The position numbers and the translations under genes were made by a program. The notes beneath the pieces were generated by a model. It had not been told where the DNA came from. It ran no database searches and saw only the letters and a list, made by a program, of their open reading frames with translations. Below are positions 32,903 through 40,787 of a stretch of 44,350 nt of DNA, one piece after another. The DNA is from a virus, in IMG/VR virus record IMGVR_UViG_3300009506_000062, positions 1-44,350 of that record; one strand, written 5' to 3'. Numbering within the stretch: the stretch's first letter is position 1; each line of letters opens with the position of its first letter.

Positions 32903-34222
32903 TTACGCGGTGGTTGTCGTGGTGGTAGAGCTTGAAGTGGTGGTTGTTGAAGTAGCGGATTCGCCGGCCGTAGCCTTGACATCCATGATGCAGGTAGCGT
33001 CCCGATGATAAAGAATCGGAAGCCCTTTATCCTGAACACGAATCCAGGTGCCGTCGGGATCCCAGTCGTCTTTCTTGTCGGTATACTGACCGTAATGCCG
33101 ACCAAGTCCGAACGGAGCCTCCTTGTATTCCGCAATCGGCATTCCTTCCACCCGGGTTGCCAGCAGGACGAACTTGTCGCTCGGCATAAAATACTTCTGC
33201 ATCGTGACAAAGTCCTCGGCAGCCTTGTACGAACTGGCGGGCGGGTTATCAACCTGAAGCCGACCGTTTACCGTATCAACCGCGATGATCCAACAATCCT
33301 CGTAGGTTCCGGCGCTTTGGTCGTTGAACCGCAGCTTTTCACCCACTGCAAAATCGGACGTATCATCAACGGAAATCCACGATGTACTGCCGCCTGTTAC
33401 CGCCGCCGTCAACCAGGCCCGGATCTCGTATACTTCGTCGTAAACGACAAAGTTTTTGATGTCGAGAATGGCCCCGATCACTTGCGGATTGACACCGACG
33501 ATCTCGTGCAGGTTCCCCTTATACAGATTGCCGTCTCCGAAGGCATTCTTTTGGAGAATCCCGCGAATGGTGGTGTCGTTCGCAAGATAGGTAAGGACGG
33601 TGGAATTACAGATTGCCAAGTCGACTATGCCCCCACAGTCTTCCCGAATGAGCCGCTTCGCATCCTGAATGTCCTTCATGATGTTTTTCGAAGTACCCGT
33701 ATCCCAGTTGAGCGCTGCTGTCGCTTTTGAAACGATATGATCGCTGGGAATTGAGTAATCAACATCGGCCATGTAGCCACCGGTCCTCTGGTAGCTGAAC
33801 GAGCCTGCGAACAACATCTTTGCAAACATCCATTCCTTGCGGCGATTTGACCGGTTTTTCAAGGTGGCCAGTTCGCGGGCAAGGCGCTGCTGCGCGGACA
33901 GATATTGTGCCTCTGTTCCCTCCTTACGAAGATTGTTCAAAAACTCTTCGTCGAAATACATTTTTTCTTTCCAGTATGCCGCCTCGGCAGAGTGCTGCGC
34001 GATGCCCAATGGAGAAGCAACGTGCGCAGGCGATCCCGGCGCGGCAAAGGGCGTCAGCCCACGTCCGCCTCGCTGGCTCTCCCACTTAATCGTGCTTGAG
34101 GGCGAAATGGACGACGGAAACAGGTTCATCAGCATCAGATTCGGCGGAGCCATAAATTTCTGCACAAACTTCTGAAGAACCTCAAGTTTTAATTCTGGAA
34201 TATCAGCTGAACCTCTTGGCAT
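32903..34222 (-). CDS. Major capsid protein (lambda gpE / HK97 fold) with Ser/Thr tail
   Basis: The 439-residue product lies after the protease-scaffold and decoration genes, as expected for the major capsid protein. The sequence resembles the phage_cap_E family (FLNNLRKEGTEAQYLSAQQR; VDYSIPSDHIVSKA; AICNSTVLTYLANDTTIRGI; DAKRLIREDCGG). Around residues 270-340 an inserted beta module occurs (SWISVDDTSDFAVGEKLRFN). The last 18 residues are almost only Thr and Ser and end TTTTSSSTTTTTTA. Standard capsid proteins have no such end. If exposed, it would appear on every capsomer. A strong SD, AAGGAGGTGAG, precedes the ATG. Confidence 0.9.
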   Translation of the reverse strand: MPRGSADIPELKLEVLQKFVQKFMAPPNLMLMNLFPSSISPSSTIKWESQRGGRGLTPFAAPGSPAHVASPLGIAQHSAEAAYWKEKMYFDEEFLNNLRKEGTEAQYLSAQQRLARELATLKNRSNRRKEWMFAKMLFAGSFSYQRTGGYMADVDYSIPSDHIVSKATAALNWDTGTSKNIMKDIQDAKRLIREDCGGIVDLAICNSTVLTYLANDTTIRGILQKNAFGDGNLYKGNLHEIVGVNPQVIGAILDIKNFVVYDEVYEIRAWLTAAVTGGSTSWISVDDTSDFAVGEKLRFNDQSAGTYEDCWIIAVDTVNGRLQVDNPPASSYKAAEDFVTMQKYFMPSDKFVLLATRVEGMPIAEYKEAPFGLGRHYGQYTDKKDDWDPDGTWIRVQDKGLPILYHRDATCIMDVKATAGESATSTTTTSSSTTTTTTA

Positions 34223-34240
34223 ATTAATCTCACCTCCTTC

Positions 34241-34924
34241 CTATCGTATTAGAATTAACTGACCAAAGCTGGACGCTGAGATGTCAGTTTGGGCCGCCGA
34301 ATCAAGATTCGTTAGCATGCCCGCGTACAGAGCACAGTTGCCCCAGATTAGCTCAGCAACAGCACCCTTGGCGTTTACGCCCGTGCCGGTGTCAACGGAT
34401 TTTTGCAGAATACCGACGCAGTCGGAATAATTGTTGGAAGAAACCCCGGCCTCGACACAAAGATACGCGTATCGAGCGGTTGTGAAAGCCGTTCCACCGA
34501 TTGCCGCCGTAAAGGTAATCTTCGCCCGTTGCGGCTCGGAGGTCCGGTCAATCGCCGTGATGGCACCTTTGTTTTCAGCGCTGGTCGTATTGTCGTTAAG
34601 AACGACATCGTCACCCACCTGAAACTTGTAACTGTCGTTCATGGTGACATAAACGAACTTGTCGGTGGTGCCGGTATTTGCAACCAGATATGCTCTCCCC
34701 GGATGGTTCTCCACTCCGGTAAAGGTTGTCGGGTTGTACGGAACCAGCTTATCCTTTCCGCCGGTCGTCAGCGCCGAGATGTTCTTGGCCAAAGCCGTGC
34801 CCATTTCAAGCAACCCGTAACCAGCCTGCAGCGTGATCGGACATGTTAAAGCCGCCTCCGGATTGGAGTAATACAGCTTTTTGTAGTCCTTCTGCTGGCC
34901 ATAAATCAAACCAGGAATATCCAT
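34241..34924 (-). CDS. Head decoration / capsid accessory protein
   Basis: A 227-residue, beta-rich protein between the protease/scaffold and the capsid gene, the position of lambda gpD. It contains PITLQAGYGLLEMGTALAKN, close to the pattern of gpD-family proteins, and near the end the GILQKSVDTGTGVNAKGAVAE segment typical of them. Between these is an inserted beta module (YKFQVGDDVVLNDNTTSAEN) similar in style to that in the capsid protein. It probably stabilises the expanded head. Confidence 0.72.
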   Translation of the reverse strand: MDIPGLIYGQQKDYKKLYYSNPEAALTCPITLQAGYGLLEMGTALAKNISALTTGGKDKLVPYNPTTFTGVENHPGRAYLVANTGTTDKFVYVTMNDSYKFQVGDDVVLNDNTTSAENKGAITAIDRTSEPQRAKITFTAAIGGTAFTTARYAYLCVEAGVSSNNYSDCVGILQKSVDTGTGVNAKGAVAELIWGNCALYAGMLTNLDSAAQTDISASSFGQLILIR

Positions 34925-34944
34925 ACTATCTCACCTCCTCCCTC

Positions 34945-35469
34945 TTAATTTTTTTTCTGCCCGACCATGGACAGCAGGCTGTCGGCTACTTCATCATCCT
35001 GCTTATCGAGCTGCGATTCATCATCGCCGGTTTCGGTTTTTTTGCTAAAACTCATGCCCTTGACTGCTTGTACGGCACCCCGTTTTTCCCAGTCTGCGAT
35101 TTCTTCATCAACCGCTTTCCCAAAAGCCTCTTTGTCAAAGACCCCGTCCTTGACAAACTTCGCGGCGGACACATGCTGCATGATCTTCTCATACAGGTCC
35201 TCGCGAATCTGACTGACAGCCAACTTCTCGGCCCAAATTCTGTCGGCTTCCAGCTTACGCTCCCGCTCATCCCGCAGGATGTCCTTCTTCTCCAGCTCGA
35301 GGATCTTGGTGTTTGCCGCGTCCAGATTGCTCGTCAGGCCGGTAATCTGGCCCGTCAGCTTATCCTTTTCGACATCAAACTCGGCCTTCATGGCCGCTTT
35401 AACCTCCTCTGACAACTTGGTTACCAATTCGGGGAAATCCGCTTTCAACTTTTCCAGTGTTAAATCCAT
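34945..35469 (-). CDS. Scaffold protein from an internal in-frame start
   Basis: An ATG at 35469 (residue 261 of the protease-scaffold) lies seven bases after GAGG in the stretch AGGAGGGAGGTGATAAG, close to the anti-SD complement and stronger than most sites in this window. It would give a separate 174-residue scaffold: acidic, helical and coiled-coil (DLTLEKLKADFPELVTKLSE; LEADRIWAEKLAVSQIRED). Independent scaffold from the same frame is known for lambda Nu3 and Mu Z. The Shine-Dalgarno is visible; production is inferred. Confidence 0.75.
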   Translation of the reverse strand: MDLTLEKLKADFPELVTKLSEEVKAAMKAEFDVEKDKLTGQITGLTSNLDAANTKILELEKKDILRDERERKLEADRIWAEKLAVSQIREDLYEKIMQHVSAAKFVKDGVFDKEAFGKAVDEEIADWEKRGAVQAVKGMSFSKKTETGDDESQLDKQDDEVADSLLSMVGQKKN

Positions 35470-36249
35470 CTTATCACCTCCCTCCTTTCCGCCTTTCTTA
35501 AACCTGATACTTTCAACTTCGACTTCGTCCGTCACTTCCTTCGAGAACGCCGTCGACTGGGTTTTGCTGTCCCATCCGAATACACACACAGAGGATTCCT
35601 GGAACAGGCATTCTCGCCAGATTGCTCCTGGGCCGCTTAAAGACAAACCGTTAAATTCGGAAGTTGCTCCTTCCTCTACCCATTCAATTCGCTTGGGTAT
35701 TGCATACATGCTGGCCTGAAAAGGAAAACCCTCTTTAGCGGTTTTCCTAAATTCGCGACTTGCTTCAGTGTCAACGAACGAAACTGAATCCGGTGACAAC
35801 TTCAGCGCCCCTTCCACAGTGGGTCTCTTCGAAAACCCGATCTTCCGATCAGTGTCGTGATTCTCAAGTATCGGATATTTGTCGCGATCAAACTTGATCC
35901 CCTTCAGGTCGATCCCCAGGCGCCCCCAGTACCAATGCCCCTCGATCAACCCGCCCGAATATACCGTCATCGCCATCTTTTCACTCTCGCCGTCGGCGGC
36001 CTCAAGCAGGTTCGCATGACAGCCGTGAGCGACAAGTCGCATGGCCCCTTTCGGAAGATTCAACTTTTCCATGACCTCCTCCATTGAAAATTTAGAGTTC
36101 GCAATCCTGATCGCTTTGCCCTCGCAATCGGAACCGCCTTCTTCCTGACATTGTTTCAGAACACCGTTGGCGATCGATACCCACTTTTTTTTCTGCTCGG
36201 TCGTGAGTCCCTTTTTATGTCTGTCGACATCACCAACTGTCCATGGCAT
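34945..36249 (-). CDS. Prohead protease fused to scaffold
   Basis: The 434-residue product has three parts. Residues 1-52 resemble a ChaB-like domain (KKKWVSIANGVLKQCQEEGG). Residues about 65-240 are a prohead protease-like domain, with a His in ILENHDTDRKIG (H131) and a Ser in GFPFQASMYAIP (S180) as candidate catalytic residues. Residues 261-434 are an acidic coiled-coil scaffold. The fused protease-scaffold layout resembles lambda C/Nu3 and Mu I/Z. ATG 36249 has GGGGAGG upstream. The gene follows a terminator-like hairpin after the portal gene. Confidence 0.8.
   Translation of the reverse strand: MPWTVGDVDRHKKGLTTEQKKKWVSIANGVLKQCQEEGGSDCEGKAIRIANSKFSMEEVMEKLNLPKGAMRLVAHGCHANLLEAADGESEKMAMTVYSGGLIEGHWYWGRLGIDLKGIKFDRDKYPILENHDTDRKIGFSKRPTVEGALKLSPDSVSFVDTEASREFRKTAKEGFPFQASMYAIPKRIEWVEEGATSEFNGLSLSGPGAIWRECLFQESSVCVFGWDSKTQSTAFSKEVTDEVEVESIRFKKGGKEGGDKMDLTLEKLKADFPELVTKLSEEVKAAMKAEFDVEKDKLTGQITGLTSNLDAANTKILELEKKDILRDERERKLEADRIWAEKLAVSQIREDLYEKIMQHVSAAKFVKDGVFDKEAFGKAVDEEIADWEKRGAVQAVKGMSFSKKTETGDDESQLDKQDDEVADSLLSMVGQKKN
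35473..35488 (-). promoter_or_regulatory. Strong internal ribosome binding site for the scaffold
   Basis: Minus-strand AAAGGAGGGAGGTGAT directly upstream of the in-frame ATG at 35469. The match to the 3' end of 16S rRNA is nearly complete, and the spacing from GAGG to ATG is seven bases. The encoded residues here (KGGKEGGD) are a charged linker, so the site costs the protease little. Confidence 0.75.
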
Positions 36250-36265
36250 GACTGCCTCCCCACAT

Positions 36266-36307
36266 AAAAAAGGGGGCTCCTGTGACCGTGGCTGCCACGA
36301 AGCCCCC
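36266..36307 (-). terminator. Intrinsic terminator between portal and protease genes
   Basis: Minus strand: GGGGGCT (36307-36301) pairs with AGCCCCC (36278-36272), followed directly by TTTTTT (36271-36266). The loop holds a second perfect stem, CGTGGC-A-GCCACG. It lies 28 bases after the portal stop and 17 bases before the start of the protease gene. Since no promoter is obvious downstream, it is probably leaky or regulated by antitermination. Confidence 0.65.
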
Positions 36308-36334
36308 TGCTATGATCTCGCTCCGGTAGCGAAA

Positions 36335-37951
36335 TCAGCTGTTTTTTTCAGACTTGCCCTTGTTAGCGCTGGCCTTTGGCTCCCCCTCCTGACGTTCCTG
36401 TATCGATTCAGCATCAACCGCGTAAACAAGCTCCGGATACCGGTTATCCTCGGTAGCCTTTCTGAGCCGCATCCTGCCATAACCACCCAGCCCCATGCGC
36501 CTTAGCACCTCTTCCTTCGAAACACCCAGCGTTTCGGTCACCGGCCCATGCTTGGTCCCAAGGAGCCCCTTGGCTCTTGATTCGAAATCGATCATCTCGG
36601 AAATCGGATAGATAATATCGACCAGCTGTTCCGGCGGCTTTCTGACCTTCTTAAAAATGGGTTCTTTGCTCTTGTCAAACCCCACAGCCTCCTCGACCAG
36701 ATAAGAAGACTTAAACCCGTTGATGCTGCTCTTCAAAAAGAAAACGCTCGCCCAGAAATCGAACTTCAGGAACCGATCAAAATAAGCAATCTCGTCGGAA
36801 GTCCTGTCCGACATCGGCCCCCTGGAAGCCTTTACCGTCGCAAATGTTCCTTTCGCCGTTCCGGTCATCACGTCTTCCGGCTCATTAAGGCCGGAAGCCA
36901 CCATTTGCAGGATGTCGGTGTCCTGCTCGCGGATGTTCGAAAGGTTCGGATTCTTAACCTCGACATCCATTCCAGGAGGAAGCACCAGCGCCCCTCCGGG
37001 CGTCTTTTTCTGCATGATGCCGGTTTTGCGACGCTCATCATCGGATAGCGACAACCAGGTTTTGAACGCCCTCGGGTCGGTGAACGTAAATACCCACAAA
37101 TAAGCGCCGGCGGATTTCTTATGGTCGATCTCATACTTTTTCAGGTTTTCGTAATGATTCAACCACTCAATCGTAGTCCTTAGATACGAAACCGCCCGCC
37201 GGGTCATAAAACCCCGATCCCAGGACACGATAAACCGGTCATAGCCCCCGAACCGCTTATAAATCCTTTTACGGCTCCGAGCGTCCCGCTGGTACTTTCG
37301 ATCGTAATCAGAATGACCCGATACAGACTCCACCAACTCGGGATAGCGGGCTACAAAAATGCTCGGGACCTGCTTCGAGATGTTGCCCATCCCGTCTGAA
37401 ATATTGTAAAAGAGCGGCATACTCGCCTTGGTCGGGTGAAAAATAATACCGGAATCTTCATCACCCTTCGGACCAACTAAAGCCGGATCGACAAAATCAA
37501 CCTCTACAAACCCATCGTCATGACAGGTCAGTAGTAAAAAAAGCTCGCCTTCTATAAAAGCCCGGCCCACGTACTTCGGCCAAAAATTGTACAACCGGTT
37601 GCGAGGGTCGTAGTAAGTGGCATCTATCTCGGATTGGATTTCTGGAATTTCAGATACGGTCTCAAAGCCCCAGCCGGTCAACCGACCGACAAGACCTCTT
37701 ACCGCCGTGTTGATTTGAGGGTTGCGCTGAAACTTTTTCCAGCATACCTCCTGGAGGGCTTCGCGGGTCGCTCGTTCATCGTCTTTGTCTAACACCGACG
37801 CAAGAACGAACCCGTCTTCGTCTCTACGCCCATTTAACGCGGGATCATACTGCCAGGGCATCGAGAACTGAATAGCCTGAAGAACTTCATCAGGTATTTT
37901 TTCTAAAATGTCGGACGCGGCTTTCGACCTGTCCTCCAACCCGTCTGCCAT
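36335..37951 (-). CDS. Portal protein
   Basis: The 538-residue product follows the large terminase and precedes the protease gene, the fixed place of the portal. It has the expected features: acidic and aromatic wing segments (LYNFWPKYVGRAFIEGELFLLL; VEVDFVDPALVG), a YLRTTIEWLNHYENLKKYEIDH helix as in portal stems, and a C-terminal helical part. It forms the dodecameric DNA gateway. ATG 37951 has AAGGGA six bases upstream. A strong promoter (37984-38012) lies 33 bases upstream, so head genes are expressed from here. Confidence 0.88.
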   Translation of the reverse strand: MADGLEDRSKAASDILEKIPDEVLQAIQFSMPWQYDPALNGRRDEDGFVLASVLDKDDERATREALQEVCWKKFQRNPQINTAVRGLVGRLTGWGFETVSEIPEIQSEIDATYYDPRNRLYNFWPKYVGRAFIEGELFLLLTCHDDGFVEVDFVDPALVGPKGDEDSGIIFHPTKASMPLFYNISDGMGNISKQVPSIFVARYPELVESVSGHSDYDRKYQRDARSRKRIYKRFGGYDRFIVSWDRGFMTRRAVSYLRTTIEWLNHYENLKKYEIDHKKSAGAYLWVFTFTDPRAFKTWLSLSDDERRKTGIMQKKTPGGALVLPPGMDVEVKNPNLSNIREQDTDILQMVASGLNEPEDVMTGTAKGTFATVKASRGPMSDRTSDEIAYFDRFLKFDFWASVFFLKSSINGFKSSYLVEEAVGFDKSKEPIFKKVRKPPEQLVDIIYPISEMIDFESRAKGLLGTKHGPVTETLGVSKEEVLRRMGLGGYGRMRLRKATEDNRYPELVYAVDAESIQERQEGEPKASANKGKSEKNS

Positions 37952-37983
37952 CCATTGTCCCTTGCGTGGGTTATTTTGTCGGG

Positions 37984-38012
37984 GTAATAACAGACAGTTA
38001 TCGGGTTGTCAA
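37984..38012 (-). promoter_or_regulatory. Extended -10 sigma70 promoter for the head genes
   Basis: Minus strand: TTGACA (38012-38007, perfect -35), a 17-base spacer, then TATTAC (37989-37984) preceded by TGT, so an extended -10 (TG-n-TATTAC). The predicted start is near 37976, about 25 bases before the portal ATG. The palindrome at 38021-38036 lies just upstream and may be an operator. Confidence 0.72.
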
Positions 38013-38020
38013 GCAAAAAA

Positions 38021-38036
38021 ACACAACATGTTGTGT
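38021..38036 (-). terminator. Palindrome followed by a U-tract after the terminase gene
   Basis: Perfect 16-base palindrome ACACAACATGTTGTGT followed on the minus strand by seven T. As RNA it can form a short terminator hairpin (six-base stem with a four-base loop) ending transcription of the terminase gene; as DNA it may bind a dimeric regulator just upstream of the -35 box. Its first five bases are shared with the hairpin at 38032-38054, so the two RNA structures exclude each other. Confidence 0.55.
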
Positions 38037-38054
38037 CTATCAGAAATAGACACA
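38032..38054 (-). promoter_or_regulatory. Alternative hairpin overlapping the terminase terminator
   Basis: Minus strand: TGTGTCTAT-TTCTG-ATAGACACA, a perfect nine-base stem with a five-base loop, five bases after the terminase stop codon. The 3' arm shares ACACA with the palindrome terminator, so forming this hairpin first would disfavour the terminator. This resembles an anti-terminator arrangement; the arrangement is seen, the function inferred. Confidence 0.5.
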
Positions 38055-38058
38055 CAAT

Positions 38059-39879
38059 TTAATACATACCAACTACATCTTGATTCTGAAACATCGCACC
38101 AAAAAAATCACGGGTACGCCTCGCCCTGAAAGAGTCGGCCGTAATCAGACGGCCCCCGTAAATGCCCCATGCAAGCGAGTACACCGCATCATCCTGTATG
38201 CCACCTTTTCGGGCCTTTTCGGGGCTCCCGAACACTCTTGCGTCGGCATCATGGTCGAACGCCGAAAGCTCCTCGACCAAAATATCAGGCCCCCTTGATC
38301 CCGGCACCGACAACCTCGGAGCCTTGAACCGGCCAGTGTTGACCAGCTGATACAATTCCGTGAACGCCAACTTCTGACGGTCGTACGACGGCGAGACTGT
38401 TTCGAACGGTATCCCTTTTTCCTCACACCACTGCTCAAGGTCCCACACACCCCAGCGCTCGGCCGTCACCATATCGATGCCGTCATACTCGTTTTCTATG
38501 CGTGTCAGGTCGCCCTTTAAAAATTCGAGCGAGTGGTCGGCAATGTCCATCAGATACAGCAAAAAATAAACGTACATCGGAGCTGCCATAACATCGAGCT
38601 GGCCAGTCAGGCTGCCCGGCAGCCCTTTCGCAACCACTGTCAGGATCGTCCGCGCTCCGGTTGTCTTCTGGCCCGTCTTCATCGGATCAGCCCGGTCGAC
38701 CCCTGCAAGAATTGCCCACTCAGTGTTGAGCATATTCCCAAGATAGTCCAGGCATTCGACCGGAGCCATTTTCGGCAGCCCGCTCTCCGTCACAAGTTTG
38801 TAAACCGATTCGACCGTCCACATCGATTTCTCGATCTCACCGACACGCTGGGACAGAATATAATCCGAACCCGAATCAACGCCGCTCGTGTCGTGCTCTT
38901 CTGCATCGTCAATCAGCTTGGTTTTTTCTTCAAGCAGCTTTATGATCCTGCTGTGATTGCCTACCCCGCCGTCAGCGCCCAGCATGCTGATACTTTCCAC
39001 CATGGCAGGGGTAAACACCTTCGTCGCCCCGGCCGACCACAAATTCAGAAAGTAGCGCTCAAAATCACCAAGCAGAAACCGAGACCGATAAGATTCAAGC
39101 TGTTGCTGCGTGTTGTTCGGGTGCCAGTAATCGTCCTGAAGGCCGTCCCGGCTGCGACGGTATGAAAAAAACAGAGTAGGATCTTTTTTGTTAACCCAGG
39201 TCTCGTACAAATGATACAGGATATGGTCTTTGGCAGATACCGTAGAATCGATAATACCCAGGGCGTTCGGAACATTTCGCACGCTGCCGTCGATCTGCGA
39301 AAAGAACGTCGGGGATTTCATCTGAAATATTTCTGAAAACGAATATCCCGTAATGTTCGACACGATACCGCTAAAACTCGATATTGGCCTTATAAACGAC
39401 ACAATATTGCCGCTACCGTCACGAATTCTGAGCTCTTTTTCCCGAACATTGGGACGTTGAATTTTGGAAAGAAGTTCCGGAGAGTTTAAAATAATATCGC
39501 GGATAATATCGAAATGAACGAACTTGGTCTGATCCTTGCTGTTGGCACATAACATAATGGCCTGCTTGGGCCAGGTAAAAAACCGCCACACCTGAACCAT
39601 GCAGGCCAAAAAACTTTTTGCCTCACCCCGGGGCCAGCAGAACACCAGCAGCCGGTACCGGAACCGCCCGTCCCGCATCTGAAGCGCGTCCATCATAACC
39701 TCTTTTTCGCGCTCCCATAAATCGCGGTACGACCGCCCCGTTAAAGGGTTCGGCCGCTTCGGCAGGTCGGCTATCGGAGTCCAGACCGCGTACTCAGAGC
39801 CTTCCGGATAAACCGGAACCCACACGGAGTCCTCGGCCCATTTTACAAACCCCTCGCCCCCGTTGCGATAGTCGCTCAT
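38059..39879 (-). CDS. Terminase large subunit
   Basis: With the start at ATG 39879 the product has 606 residues; a TTG at 39888 would add three. In the longer numbering, a Walker A variant CWPRGEAKS lies at 84-92, with TGYSFSEIFQM as a possible Walker B region (about 180-190). The RuvC-like nuclease part has the Asp at D398 (LAGVDRADP) and a second acidic pair at D566-D567 (GGIQDDAVYSLAWG), as in TerL nucleases. It powers DNA packaging and cuts the concatemer, and docks on the portal encoded next. The preceding gene is a small Cys protein, overlapping closely. Confidence 0.92.
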   Translation of the reverse strand: MSDYRNGGEGFVKWAEDSVWVPVYPEGSEYAVWTPIADLPKRPNPLTGRSYRDLWEREKEVMMDALQMRDGRFRYRLLVFCWPRGEAKSFLACMVQVWRFFTWPKQAIMLCANSKDQTKFVHFDIIRDIILNSPELLSKIQRPNVREKELRIRDGSGNIVSFIRPISSFSGIVSNITGYSFSEIFQMKSPTFFSQIDGSVRNVPNALGIIDSTVSAKDHILYHLYETWVNKKDPTLFFSYRRSRDGLQDDYWHPNNTQQQLESYRSRFLLGDFERYFLNLWSAGATKVFTPAMVESISMLGADGGVGNHSRIIKLLEEKTKLIDDAEEHDTSGVDSGSDYILSQRVGEIEKSMWTVESVYKLVTESGLPKMAPVECLDYLGNMLNTEWAILAGVDRADPMKTGQKTTGARTILTVVAKGLPGSLTGQLDVMAAPMYVYFLLYLMDIADHSLEFLKGDLTRIENEYDGIDMVTAERWGVWDLEQWCEEKGIPFETVSPSYDRQKLAFTELYQLVNTGRFKAPRLSVPGSRGPDILVEELSAFDHDADARVFGSPEKARKGGIQDDAVYSLAWGIYGGRLITADSFRARRTRDFFGAMFQNQDVVGMY

Positions 39880-39891
39880 GGCGACCAAATA

Positions 39892-40089
39892 TCATGCAAC
39901 CATCGTCGTGTCAATCGCAGCAACGTTCCAGCGCTTGCACCCGCAACCGACTCGCGGCGTACCGTTGCCGGTCCAGCCGTATTCAAAATACACCTTGTGC
40001 AGCTTGCCGCAGTACGGACAGCGGCACCATACCGATTCCCCAAGACCCTTGTTCCTCTGACGTCGCGTGCACCCACACTCATCGTTCAT
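39892..40089 (-). CDS. Small Cys-rich zinc-ribbon protein
   Basis: From ATG 40089 (GGAGGGGAG upstream, ATGA overlap) the product has 65 residues and seven Cys: CGC near the start, CRCPYCGK, and VGCGCKRW near the end. This can bind one or two zinc ions. It is inserted between the candidate small and the large terminase genes. Possibly a packaging or transcription accessory protein; no family recognised. Confidence 0.65.
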   Translation of the reverse strand: MNDECGCTRRQRNKGLGESVWCRCPYCGKLHKVYFEYGWTGNGTPRVGCGCKRWNVAAIDTTMVA

Positions 40090-40787
40090 CGTCTCCCCTC
40101 CAGCCATTTTCGCAACGCCGACGGCGTTGTGTCATAGTCAGCAGAAATGTCCGCTATCGAGTCCCCTCTTTTTGTGCGCTCTAAAATCTCGTCCGCGTAT
40201 TCATCGAACAATTCGGTATCGCTGTTGTCGCCGATCATGTCGGCATACCAGTCGTCTTTTTTCACCTCCTTTCTTTCCGGTTTTTCCTTGGGCCTGCCCA
40301 CCCCCTTATACTTCTTCCCCGGCGACGGAACCCCTTTAAGATACCCGAACCCTTTTGCAAGATCGACAAGCCCGCTCTGATTCCATTCTTTCCGAATCGC
40401 CTCGATCGTAGTCCGAATTTCACCGTATATCGGATGAACCTTCTTTCCGACAACCGGGCGTTCCAGCATCAGCTCTTCCTTATACAGGCGCGCCAGTATC
40501 CGGTACAGCGGTATGATGTGAATCCCGATCCACTGCATCACAAACGGGTCGGGGCTGTTCTCGTATTTGTAGGCCAGCTCGAAGAACGGCTTCAGAACCG
40601 CGCCTAAAAAATACCGCTCCAGGCCGCAGCGATGCTCCCGCCCGTAAGGGCAGTCTTTTGAAACCGGACACTTATCGCCGCTGCACGGGCCGACATAATC
40701 CCAGAGCAAAACCTGCGTCTGACCAATCCTGCCCTTGCAGATCGGCAGCTTGGCAAGATACAGCCTATTTATCGTCCTTTTCGCCAC
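40086..40787 (-). CDS. Candidate terminase small subunit or DNA-binding protein
   Basis: From GTG 40787 (GGGAGG five bases upstream) the product has 233 residues. A Cys cluster CSGDKCPVSKDCPYGREHRC lies near residues 37-56; the middle is helical, and a Lys/Pro-rich linker leads to a C-terminal helix-turn-helix-like end (DSIADISADYDTTPSALRKWLEG). The position just before the large terminase and the DNA-binding end suggest the small terminase subunit, which binds the packaging site, but the Cys cluster is not typical of it. A TTG at 40802 is a less likely start. Confidence 0.5.
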   Translation of the reverse strand: MAKRTINRLYLAKLPICKGRIGQTQVLLWDYVGPCSGDKCPVSKDCPYGREHRCGLERYFLGAVLKPFFELAYKYENSPDPFVMQWIGIHIIPLYRILARLYKEELMLERPVVGKKVHPIYGEIRTTIEAIRKEWNQSGLVDLAKGFGYLKGVPSPGKKYKGVGRPKEKPERKEVKKDDWYADMIGDNSDTELFDEYADEILERTKRGDSIADISADYDTTPSALRKWLEGRR

